This document shows positions 49,001 through 61,015 of a DNA stretch of 64,000 nucleotides, in pieces. Position 1 is the stretch's first letter; each line of letters starts with the position of its first letter. Where the stretch lies: NCBI GenBank assembly GCA_036897445.1, contig JAYMTL010000101.1, positions 1-64,000 of the forward strand, written 5' to 3'. Source of the DNA: Pelargonium tetragonum (taxonomy: Eukaryota > Streptophyta > Magnoliopsida > Geraniales > Geraniaceae). The translations under genes and the position numbers were made by a program. A model generated the notes under the pieces. That model did no database searches. It was not told where the DNA came from and saw only the letters and a program-made list of their open reading frames with translations.

Positions 49001-52000
49001 GGGAGTACCTACTAAGCATTTCCCGAGGGTCTTATCCTTTTTAGAGTTACTTGCATTCCTTTTCATTTTTAGCTTGGTATTGGTAGAACAGGGCCCTTAC
49101 ACAAGTATATCTCAGAGTTTCCAGCAGTGTCTCCGCTGGGATTTAATAACTTCAATCTTCTCTAATATCTCGTAGTCAGTACTTAAAAAAAGCAAGACTC
49201 CCGAATAGAGCTTCTTAAATTTAGAGTTTTTCTAAGTCTTGGCTAAGCAAGCAGTTATAAAAGAGCCTTTTTTTACCGCGGTATAGTTCCATTATAAAAA
49301 TTTTTAGAGCAAGTTTGCACTAACAAGTATAAGGAATAACGTAGAATACCCACATAAGGTATAGAGATAACAAAGCATACAGCAGCCGGCAGTAAAGACA
49401 CAGGAAATGGAAGAAATAGAATTATAATATCCTAGAAGCTTTCTTAAAGAGTGCTCCGGAGTGCTGAAGGGTTGCATTTGCTTTTTTAGTAGCTTCTCTT
49501 AAATATTGTATTAATATAAAAGGATTAGAACCCGGGGCACCCCTATTAAAAGAAATTTTGCTATACTTTAATATTGGAGTAGATTCTTGCCCCATTCATT
49601 CTACGGATAAGAGCACTTAATCTAATCCTTATATCATAGGGTGTGGTCCTTTTTTGAAAAAATAGGTATTCATTTTATAGCTCATTTAGATATATCTTTA
49701 ATATATCTTTAACTCTAAATAGGTTTCTTTCCAAGCAAGAGAAGCTCAAGTCACCGTTTCCTGCCGGGAAGGTTCCTGTTATCCTTAGGAAACTTTATCA
49801 AAACAAAGGCTCAGGTCTAAAAGGTATAACCCCAGATAGTAACATTACATATACCAAGTGTTATTTCGCAGGGTGCTTATTTGACTAGATTAAAAAATCT
49901 CCATTTTTATACTACTTTTTGCTAAAAAAAGAAATATCTACCAAGTTTTGACTTCCCCTTAAACGGGTATCCTTAGCAATGGTGTTGAACAGTTCTGGGT
50001 TTTTATGAGACCCTCTTATTAAGTGCTTTTACGTCTGGCAATTCACAAGGCTCTCGTTGAATTTATAGGACTTTCCACTTAGACTTCGAAAGCCATACAG
50101 ATTCTAGAAACTGGCACCAAGAGTTTTGTCTTCCTAGTAAAGTAAATAGAAGTGGAACTCTTTCCTTTAAATAAGAGTTATAAACTTTTGAACAAAGGAC
50201 CTTCCGATAAACCTTGTTAACTACTAAAAAGAAAGTGGGATACCCGTATAAGCAGCTCTGAAAAAGCTTTATTAGACCCCGTGGAAAGCCGGTTAAGAAG
50301 ACTACATTTTTATTCCCGAAATAAAGAGGAGTCCCTTTTATAAGCTTAGAAGTTGACTTTGCAGCTTCAAGAAATGCTACTAAAATATTAAAGACTACTT
50401 ATCTCAAGGCTCCAATATCTTTATCTAACAAAGGGTAATCAGAAAACCTAAGAGCTAGTCCAAATAAAATGAAGTAGGAACCCCTGTTTTACTGTACAAT
50501 CTGGCATACGCCTTTTTTAAACAAGGTAATCCAGCTAGTACCCTTTACAGCTCTACAAACAAGAATCTCTAAACCGTTTGACTAGGCATAAGATAGAAGT
50601 TTGACTTGTAAATACATGAATAGCTTAGTTGAGGTTATACACTTTTTGGATAATTTCCCGTGGGATACAAAGGCTCGAGCTGTCTTACACTACACAGGAT
50701 CTTATATTGCTAGGGTTTGAGATTTAAACAGTAAAGTAAGTACTGATTCCATCTTATAACTAAAAAAATTCTAGGATATTGAAAAACAAGAAAAGCACTA
50801 ACCGGGTACTCGCCATTTTTTATTTTAGAAAACTGATACCATACTTCTCTATTTAGCATTTCACTATATTTTTTGAAAGCTTGCATATCAACAATTACAT
50901 TACCTTTGTTTCTTAGGGCTTGAAACCCTTACCAGGGATTAATTAAAGTGAGACAAAAGTGTATCCCTTGCCTATTGGTAATAGGTATAAAGCATTTATC
51001 TTAGATTAGCATAGGAGCAATTAATATATTATATACAGAAATACAGAATGAATTCGGCGCCCCAAGTTTTCATATATCCCTTTTTAGAAAAGATATTCTA
51101 GGGGACTCCGGGTGTAATATGTAAAGCAACCGCCTTCTATATAAGTACTAAGTACTTTAGACCCATTGAATTATCAGAATTTACTATGACCCCTTAAAAC
51201 CTTATCTTAGCATTGGTGATAAGTATGAGTCCGATGGAGACTTCATATGAGACCTTTGAGCTGCGCGGATCTAAGTGCACCAAAGAAGACCCTAGTTAGA
51301 ACAGCCCCCTTATATATTAATTAAGTCGTATTTAAGTTAAAAGAAAGATCTTGGATAAAGCCAGAATTCCTGAAGAAAGGAGTACAAATAACTTACTTTA
51401 GATTTAGCATCCTCTGAATATTTCAGTGTTACGTAAGGTAGAAGATATCACGTTATTTAAGAAGGACTTCGAGTCTCTCAGAATAGAAATCCCCTTGGTT
51501 TAAATATTTCAACTTTAATTAGGAATTAATCTACACTTCGCTCAATCAACACGAGGAATATCTTTTTTATATCCCTACAAGGCTCAACTGCCCTAAAAAT
51601 TTCTTATAATTAGTATGACACATTAACTAGTTACTCCAGAAATATTCCATCTCCTCTGACTTTAAAGTTTTTTCTTTTCACCGAAAATCCTTAGTAAATA
51701 GAAAGAAGTTTTAGGAGGATCCTTGTGTAAGGCTTCCTCAGATGGCCCAGCTTCATTTCTCGGGTAAAGTACTTTACAACAAAATAGGAGTTTAAGGGCT
51801 CGAAACGTACCTTTGTTATTAATGTAACAATTTTGTCAAAGAATCTAGAATTTTTGTTAGTGGATATATTAAAAATCTTACATCCCTTCCTATTTATCAA
51901 ATTTAAATTGAAGTTTTTATTATAGTGTACCCTTGCTAGAGTAATCCCGAGTTTTGTCATTCATCACCGAAGTTACTGAAGCTTTTTCTTTTCCTCAATA

Positions 52001-55000
52001 ATTTTCATATTTTATAGGAGTATGACGTAATTTTAGTTTTTTCTTTTTACAATTTGTCCTAGTTGGATCTTGAAAAGCTCTTATTTTTTATATAATATAT
52101 ATAGATATACCAGAGCCAGAGTCCCAGAGCATATACTTGTTTATCTACTTTTAAGCTTTTTAGCAAAAGCTATATCCTTTAGTTCAATCCCTCGAATACA
52201 GCCCCTTCACTTTATTGATACACCAAACAAGGTAATCTGAAGAAGAAAAATCCGGGGCCTAATCAATAGAAAGATATAAGACAAGTATACCTCAAGAAGT
52301 TCTTAATTCTGTTCCCTAGTGGTCTAAAAGGGTTAATTTAGGCTCTGTAAAGAGAAGTCTAAATAAAGGACCCCTATTTTTCTAGTAAATACACAAAACA
52401 ATTGTTGAAGCTTTTGGCCTCTCTAGTTTACAGGTTTATTAAAGAGTTTTTAACTACAGCTTGACTTGAACCTACGTACTTTAACTAAAAGAACTAAAAA
52501 TTCTTAAGTATTTACTTACTCGTTTTTAACTCTCTCAGGGCTCTTTTTTTATAACAAAGGGGGGATTCCCTTGAAGCAACCCCGGAGCGTATTCTACCAC
52601 TATAATTTAGTATCTAAAGAAGGGGGGCTTCTTTAATAAGATTACCTAGTAACGGGCCTAAAGAGATTTTTCCAGCCTCCGAATTGCTAAAATATGTACT
52701 TTATAGGATCACTCTTCCTCGATTTTGTTTTCTTGGGCACTTCTTTTACATTGGTATCGTTACTACGGGTACTTTAAGGAGTTTCATTTACCTGAAATTT
52801 TTATATTCGACTGCCCAGCAAGGGTCCTGAAGTACTGTAACTGATAGGGGTTTTAAACTTATGCTTTACTTTCTGATTTCATTTTAGGAGCTCCTCTAAA
52901 CTATTTTCTTTAATAAAATTCAAGGGGTAGCTACTCTCTATGTGAGGCCCCTCCTTTTGTGGAAGATTTAGTTTAAAGAAAAGTAAAGATTTCATTTTAG
53001 TTTGCTATAATGTCGTCAAGTCACTTTTCTTGCGACTACCTTCTTATTACTCAAGCTATAACTCTTGTATTTCGGAATTATAGGGAGCCCCCGTCTTGTA
53101 ACTCCATATAGTAATCTCCCTAGTAGGATCTCTTTCTCAGATATCTAAGTTACGCCTTATTCTTATTATTACCTATAAATTAATCTAAGCCCTTTTTAGA
53201 AACCGGAATAAAGCAAACCTTTAATCTTTTTTGGTGCTATGACTCAAATTGTTGCTCGTGACAACTTCATTACTCAAAGTAACAGAAAAGAACCCTTTAG
53301 AAAACTCCTAAGTAGATCCCTTAATAACAGGTTTTTACTAAAGTTTTTTTAAGGGAAGGGAAATAAACCTATCTAGTGAGCTTCATGAAAAGGTGTTGAT
53401 ACGTAAATATACTAAGTATCCCCGCGCACGCACTTTTGAATCTTTTTCAGTTATTATTTAAAGAAAGGCAACCTGTCCTATGTTGAGGGCACTCATAAAC
53501 GAAGGGGTAAAGTTTTGGCTATTGCTAAGGCAGGAATGATAAAGAGGATTTAGTTTGCTTGCTTGATATAAGAATATCTAATCTGGTCAGCCTTTATTCT
53601 TTTTTTCTATATTCGTACTTTAGTTTTGTAGGGTCTGTCTCTCATATAGACATACTATACACCTTTTCTAAAGTACAATATCTTAAGTTCTAAGCTCTTC
53701 TTTTAGCTCTAAAGGACACTTGTTATGATTCATTAGCTGTTGAGAAAAAGTTTGATAGTCCCTTAATTCTGCTGGTATTAAAAAAAGAATAAAGGGAGAC
53801 CCGGCTATTTAATTTAAACAAGTTTTTGTATCTGATTCAGAACAATTAAAACTTCCTTTATGTCCTTTAAGAGGAATCGCATTTTCTTTAAATCCTAGAA
53901 TTCTTTGAAGTTGTTTACTCAGCAATCTATACCTAACTACTGTATTTTCTCATTAGTTGATAAAGAATTCTTCCTTAGGCAAAGCCCGGAACTTCAAGAG
54001 CAGATACCTCCTTAGTTTATAGTTGCAGAAGAAGTCCTTTAAAGAATTTTATAAGTCTAGAATATCCTCTTTAGGCCTTGATATTTTGTTATCGAGTTTG
54101 GTGCTAAGAGGACGCTGCATCTTAGGTAATTCTTAATTCACAAAGCCTAGATAAAAAAGGAAATCCTTAGGTTGTGAAATTCCAGTTATAAAAAGAGAGG
54201 TGACTAACACACAATAAGAATAAGTATTTATCAGTAAGTAATTCCCTAATATTTCCTGGGAAAAAAGAAAATTTCACGAAAAGAAAGCACTTTTAAAGGC
54301 TATACTAGGAAAGGAAAAGATTTAGCAAAAAAACACATTCAGTGCCAAAGGAGAGAGCCCCTTTCTTTTTAGAGGGACTTCATATAATAGAGAATTTGTA
54401 AAAGTTAAAAGACTATTGCTTCCCCTTTATTAAGTAAGGGTTTCGTAGCTATATCTCTAAAGGTTGTACTGAAATATAAAAAGGAATTCCAAATCCCTAG
54501 AAATTAAAACCGTTCTTAATGCAGATATAGGAATCCTCAGAAGCGCAAACACTTTGAACTAAACCCGGTATAAACCTAAAAACAAACATTAACCTTGATA
54601 TAAAATCTCTACCGACTTTCATAAAAGGAATCTCAATTAGAAATTCGAGGGGCAGGTGTAATGTTAAATAAATTTACTGGCGGTTTTTCTAAAATTTAAC
54701 CTTAGCAAACCTTAGGTATCAAAAGATTTCGGAGGAAAGCAGCTATATTCATATTATATTATTACGAGTCCTCGAGCTACGGAATTCCCTTCTTTCTTGT
54801 ACGCATCTCTTAAAATGGGATACCTTGCCAGAATCCTAAGGTATTTCCTAAAATTACATATTTTACGGACTATACTCTTTTAACAGGTAAACTTTTTCTG
54901 TAACCCGATACAAATATCACGGATTTGCTGTTAAAATAAAAGTAAAGGCGACGCTTAGGAGCCTCTAATTAATAAATATTCGCACGAAAGGGGTACCTTT

Positions 55001-55180
55001 TGCAAATAAAAAAAGAAGGACTTCTATAGCACTTAGATATGACACCCTAAGAAGAAAGATAAACTAAAAACATAGGACATACCCTTTTCTATTTAGTATT
55101 GCCTAACTCCATTATCAAATTAGTAAGGGAGGGCTCTTTATACATTATACACCTCGAGTTATTTTAACGAAATCTCGTAG
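46081..55180. other. mutated background, no gene
   Basis: No gene is supported. Counts at 50221-50340 (12 TA, 6 AT, 5 CA+TG, 10 AC+GT) show the strongest RIP-like bias of the samples. A reversed partial copy of the 15-bp word is at 50893-50905, an AAATAAAATG at 50462-50471, and two TTCATTTTAG words lie only 113 bp apart at 52878 and 52991. Frames at 47078-47314 and 51691-51960 are basic and unrecognised. Confidence 0.5.
50893..50905 (-). repeat. dispersed 15-bp repeat, 13-base minus copy
   Basis: AATTACATTACCT on the + strand matches the complement of the first 13 bases of the family word. Confidence 0.4.
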
Positions 55181-55680
55181 CTCGTAGTTAGTTTTATATA
55201 TAATTGGATACACACTCTCCGTCCCCTCTCCCCTAGTCTTTAGTCTAAAAAAAGGTACTTTATATACAACGGTTAGTATATAGCTTCTTTTGGGAAATAT
55301 TTGAAAATAGTGGTCTCTAAAGAAAAGGGTAAAGGCTATAAGTGAGCCGCTGTACTAAAAGTACCTTACTTTCTTGGAGCCTTATCTTATAGTATATACT
55401 CTTACTTATAAGTATTCTATCGTATTTTATTGTATAGTAATAAAGATGGACACAACACTGAGGATACCGGCTTACGCTATAGCCAACACCTACTTCTTCT
55501 TAGCTGTATTAGTTGTATTCTTCTTGATAGGAGTCTTCCTCTTATTTATAGGCGGTACTACCCTGATAGTCTTATTACTTAGTAGTCTAGAGGTAAGATT
55601 CCTAATCTATTTAGTAATAGAGTGCTGCTTTCATTCCTGTTTTTATCTAAGTTATCTTTCCGTTGAGAATTAAAGAAAGC
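55181..55680. repeat. small relic-like island with hydrophobic frame
   Basis: The wording (TTAGT, TATAG, CTTATT) resembles the other relic islands and differs from the GG(n)CC background on both sides. It contains the 99-codon frame at 55374-55673, whose middle (residues about 39-73) is strongly hydrophobic, as a T-rich strand would give. An ATG at residue 25 would leave 75 codons. No family is recognised. It could be a degraded membrane-protein fragment, but chance is more likely. Confidence 0.25.
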
Positions 55681-58600
55681 TTTCACAAGTTAAGCGTCTT
55701 TTAGTAAAAGGAGTTTCCAGTTTGGATTCATAATTTATATAATTAAAGGCGACTCAATTTTGTTAGATATACAGGAATAACTCCGCGGTAAATTTCTATG
55801 TCTTTTCTAGTTTATAGGGAAAAAATTAGCTTCGTTTTTGTTTAGTCTTCCTTGGAATAGCACATTAGGAATTAGCGGTAGCGTTTTTACAAATATTAAC
55901 AAGTAGGCTTTTTTAAACCGCAGGGTATTAAGTATTAAAAAATATCCTAATCCAAAAACTTAAATAACCTGGAGTAGAAAAGGTGAAGGAAGTAAGACAA
56001 CTAAAAACTTCACCGGGTTGCCCCTTGGAAAACACTATAAGAGCTCTGTTCCATAAACTAATACATGGATAGTACTTAGTTAGGCTACAAAGCAAGCACC
56101 AGCCCCCTATGATAAGGATTTCCTAAGTATTTATTGGTAACTTTTATGGAGAAAGATAAATTGCTTGTTAAAAGTATTCTAGTACTTTCAAACTCCTATA
56201 GTATCTACAAGTCTAATAGGCTTGAAAACTTTCGGCGCAGTCATAAAATCTGAGTTACTCAAGTCAGACCTTTTCCTATAAACTTTTTTAAAGCCCTCCC
56301 TGTTGAAGTAATTCTGGGCAAGCCGGAAATAAAGATTTTTTTGTATATACATGACTAAAACCCCACCCGCTGTCCTTTAAATTTACCCTTACAAAAGAGG
56401 TAGGAAACCCTGCTTAACTGATCTCCTTCTTAGGGCACAGAATCCATATAGAAGAGAGCTACTCTAACTAGAAGGTTTTTTCTATATATAGAATTTTGTT
56501 GAAGAGTAAGATTTTTTTCTTATTTACCTTGAGGCAACGACCTTTATTTCATAGCATTTTCAGTAGTATTTAGCCGCAAGATGGTTCTTTGCTATTGTAT
56601 ATTACCCCGGCGACCAGGACAAAAAGTTACATGCGTTTCCTCTGAGCTGTAGGGGTCCGAGATGCCTATAAAAAGTATAAAGCTCAGTCAGTACTAGTAC
56701 AAAAAGAAAGAAAATTGGATTGAAAAGGGATCCCTTAATTACAATACCTATCCTAACATTAAATCTATGGACGGCTAAAAGGTAAGGTATTGACACAGAA
56801 TCCAGTTAAGAGAGGGCACTATAAATCTCTAAAATTAGAAATTGAATAGGCAGGGTCCTTATATAAATACTAGAACAAGGTATTGGACTACCTAACAAAA
56901 AGCTAACTAACTTATTATGTCACAAGAAGAAATAGGAAGTTAAGGTATCGAAGATAAGTATGAAGTATAGAAAACTTCTAACTATTGGACACGGGATCCA
57001 GGATACTTTTTCAATTCAACCCAGAAAAAAGCCAATAGCAATTCTTAACTATAAAAGCAACCTTTTTTGACCTACTAAACTTACAAGTTATACTGGTATA
57101 AAGTATACTCATTAAAACTAGTAGATTAAGAGTCCTCAGTAAGTTTAGTTATTCTAAGAGTCTAGAAATAGAGTAGGTTCTTTTATATTACTGTAGCTAT
57201 GTTCCTGGGTATACAGGTGCTAGAGAAAAGAGATTATAAGTTATATCGGGGTTCCGGAGTTACAGCAAAAATCAATCTTGTTATGATGGAAAACTTTAGT
57301 TTTTGGAATAAGCCCTTTTTATCTCCAGTCTGTTCCTTTTACCTGTCTTTATCTCAAGCTGTAAGGGAGAACTTTTTAGGAATATGTACTTAAGAACCCT
57401 AAAAGATAATAGTCGAAGTTAACAAAGGAAAGTTTAAAAGACCCAGAAATGAGGGAAGGTGAAGCTGGTTTATGTCTTTAAAAGAAGAACTCCTTTTTTG
57501 GGTAGGCACGCGCAGAGACAACACCCCGGATTAACACTCTTACAATTAATTGGTGTGCACCCTTGGATGTTATTTTCACGTTACGATGTACCTTGGGAGT
57601 AAAACGGGTTCCATAGAAAGTAATAGAAAGTAAATGAAACTAAAAAGTATAAGCCAAGCCGCAAAAATAGAAGGAAACCCGGATTCCTAAAAGCTACAAA
57701 AGAGCTGGAATTCAATTTATTAAACATCGACGTTAAGATCTTTTCCATATGCTTAAAAACTGTAGTATATAGGGTTGGATACTGCTAACAAAATACTTAG
57801 AGTAGTAGGGGGGGGTAACCTAAACTTTCAGTATACCTTGGTGGTATGTAGGCATTGGTAAATTTTTTTGTTTGGGAAAGCTTGTTGAGCGTACACACTC
57901 ACATGTAAATTGTAATGCCTTTCGATTATACAAGAATAGCTTTTGTTTGTAGAAAATTTAGTAATAGCGTACCTTTCAAATTAAGACTTTATTGACATAA
58001 TCACTCTCTTGGTTATTATCTTGTAGTTTCAACCTTGCTCTTATATAGGATTCTCTTATTACGAGATAAAAAGTAACCTTTGAGTTTCTTTTAATTGATA
58101 ACCTAGGTACAATGTCTTTTCTTGAGAGTAACCCTTTATGAACGCTGCTCCTAGCTTGACTAAAGAAGAACAGGAAAGACTCTAGCTGCTAAATCCTGAA
58201 TTTAGGCTCGACGCCCATTTAAAACTAGAGAGTCTCGTAGCTTATAAAGTGCGTCTAAAGGGGGTTCCCCGAAGTCGTATGAGTACTATCCAATACTCAA
58301 GCCCCTCCTTTTTCCTTATCCAGTCGCCGAAGGATTCTTGTCTAAAGCTTTGATTGACTCCGCTACAGATTTCTGTACTTTCCGAATATGTAATGTAGTC
58401 CGAAGTTCTACCGCTTAAACATTTGAATCAAAAGCTAAGGATACACGGGACCCCATTATATCAAAAAGGAAGCATAAATTAAGTAAAGATTTACAACTAA
58501 TAGAAAAAATCTTTTTGTTTAGAACTTAGTGTACAAATGAGAGGGAGCAAACTCGTGTAAAGTATGTGAAAGTCTCGCGTTGAGTTTCTGATTTTTTTAT

Positions 58601-59400
58601 TACTAAACTAGATTCAATTACTTACTACATTAAAGAGAGAGTATACAGGAGGATATTTCTATATAAGTGATTAAAAAGAAAGGTTCTAATCCCATAATAC
58701 TATTAAGACTAAGAACTCCTTTCAGCCTTTCACTTCAAATACCTAAAACGGAATTCTTTATCTTATTACACTTTGAGAAAGCCCGATAAGTTATTTCCTA
58801 GATTGATCTCTGGCTTTATTTATGGATTACCGTACTCAACAAGACTTCTGCTTTGATGAATTTTAACTGAAATTCTATTTAAGAGAAGGGAATGTAAACA
58901 AGGAACCGAAAGAAAGAATGTGAGCTAATTGGGATAGCCCTAGGAACTAATAGAGCAAGACAAGAAACAAGTTGAGAGGGAATAAGAATAGGTGTGATAA
59001 AAGTTTGGGTAGCTGAAGCTTTTCAATACAACAATTGGGTGTCAATAATAGGGGTATATTTTATCCTTTAAGAATTAGCAGCTCCTATGGAAATCTTAAA
59101 ATGTGTATCCTCAAGCTTTTTTCCTAATATACTTCCTATAACAGAAATAGAGCTCTTTCAATACAATAAGATAAGGGACACATACGGAATCTCACTTTCG
59201 TTGCGCCCATGTTAAGAGAATTTTTTTTTCAAAGTTTAGGTACATCTAATCTAGACGCGTACTATAATACAAAGAAACAAGACAAACTAAAAGGATCCTC
59301 TCTGAAATCCAGCTAGACCAAGCAAGAAAGTCAAATCTCTTTTCAACATCTAATATCCGCCGACTTCTAACAATTAAGCATCGGGTACTTAAAGACCCAG

Positions 59401-59470
59401 GTTTACTCGAGTTGAACCCGCGACATGCCCGAAAATCAAGCTCGGATCTAACCACCGAAAGAAGCCTTAG
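59401..59470 (-). other. tRNA-like relic, near-normal spacing
   Basis: Read on the minus strand it has a D-loop-like TTCGGTGGTTAGA, a possible five-pair anticodon stem CCGAG/TTCGG (one G-T pair) around loop CTTGATT, and a T-arm-like TCGCGGGTTCAACTC. From the D-loop GG to the TTC of the T-loop is within one base of the normal spacing. The T-stem pairs poorly and no acceptor stem is found, so it is judged decayed. The loop would read TGA as anticodon, but base 37 is not a purine. It may be a dead tRNA or a SINE head. Confidence 0.35.
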
Positions 59471-60979
59471 CTTGAAGATTATGATCTGTCTTAGTTTAAA
59501 GAATTAAAAGCTAAAAAGGGACGCGAGGTACGAGGAGGAAGGTCAGTCACTAGAATAGGATTCCTACGCTAAAATAAATAGAGGCCTCCTAACTTGGATA
59601 TGGGATCCCTACTTCTTCCTTTTGGTAAACTGCACTTGTACCTTAATAAAAATACAGAAGGGCCCCTTTCCTGACGGGTGCATATGCTTAGTAAGACCCT
59701 TTACTATGACTATGAATTTAGAAATGCTATTATATTCTTCACTATATTTCAATAAAAGGGATTCCTTTATATCAAGAGATCTCATTCACAAGCTCATCCT
59801 GAAAGCGGTACAAGGCCCCTTTTTTAGTGTTTTGCCTGGACCGGAGTAGCTATAGCCCCCAAAACGAGAGTGATTATCTGCACTACGTGACTTTTTCGCT
59901 TGTGGTAAAACCCTTTTTTAGCTCTTTACTTGAATATTTTTTGATTTGCTAGTAGCTCCTGTGTTTTTACAGACCTACTAATTTCTTTTTTGATAGAAAA
60001 AACTAAAATGCAGTGATTATTAACTCTCCAAGGCATTAAGGAAATATATGGACCTTAATTTATGAAAATTTTAGACTAAATCCTTTACAGTCGCTGCTAG
60101 CATATAACCGGAACTTAAATAGTAATAGTAAACCCTATAAAATAAAACTTATATATTTCAATTATTGACTTTACCAAAAAAGAAGAGTTGAAGCAATTAA
60201 AAATCAAGTGTGCAAATATATAGCTAAACCTATACTTTTATTACTCTATTTATTACCGGACCCTGCCTTTCAAAAAGCGGTGCCTCTGGTCAAAAAGTGA
60301 AACTTTGGGATTACAAATGATAGTTGGAATAATTTAGGAATTTGGGTCGGTTCTTGGAGAAAGGAACTTTAGTATACGCTTTTCTATCTTGTAAAATACC
60401 GGGGTAACTTTAGAATTTCAGACCTCATAGCATATTATACTTTGGTTAACTCGCGTTAAGGGTACCCTTTCTTATCTTTTTAATAATAGTTAAATATTAA
60501 TAAGGCACCCACCCTTGGGACTAAAAAATGAATAAAGTTCCTGTTGTATTTCGAGGCCTAAGTAGTTAAACTGACACGAATACCTCTTATTTACCCGCGT
60601 CGTATAAAAAGCTCTGTGCTTTAAGTCCGGCAGTTCACAAAAAGGAGTCTCTTAATTTTTTCTTAACTCACTCTAGAAATTCTACATTTTTTGCTATAAG
60701 AGCTTTATTAAAGAGTACGTCATTTTTCATTTTGTAGGAAGGTGGAGTAGAAAATTTAACAAGCAAGACAGTGGCTAAGCTTTATAAAAGGGCTTTCAAT
60801 TTCTAATATTGGAAGTGGGCAGGGGATCCGAGGCAAAAGAGTAAAGAATCTCGTATTAATAACTCATGGCCTCCTCTTAAGTATCTTAAGTATAGGACTT
60901 TACCTTGTAGTTTTATAATGAACTCTGAAGAGTCTAAGAACGAGAAAACAATAGCTCGAAGTCACTTTCCTACAGGAGC

Positions 60980-61015
60980 TTGACTTGAACTGTGTATACT
61001 AAAGGGTCCTTGTCC
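60980..61015 (-). other. tRNA-like relic, weak
   Basis: TTGACTTGAAC on the + strand (GTTCAAGTCAA on the minus strand, T-arm-like) is followed leftward on the minus strand by a GGTTAGGA word in D-loop position. The same 11-mer occurs at 21244-21254 and 52461-52471, always in the same orientation. No stems can be drawn with confidence. Confidence 0.2.

Noticed and set aside
49381-49405. AGCAGCCGGCAGTAAAG as part of a small-subunit rRNA
   Set aside because: Only loosely like the GCAGCCGCGGTAA core, and none of the other conserved rRNA blocks lies at the right distance.
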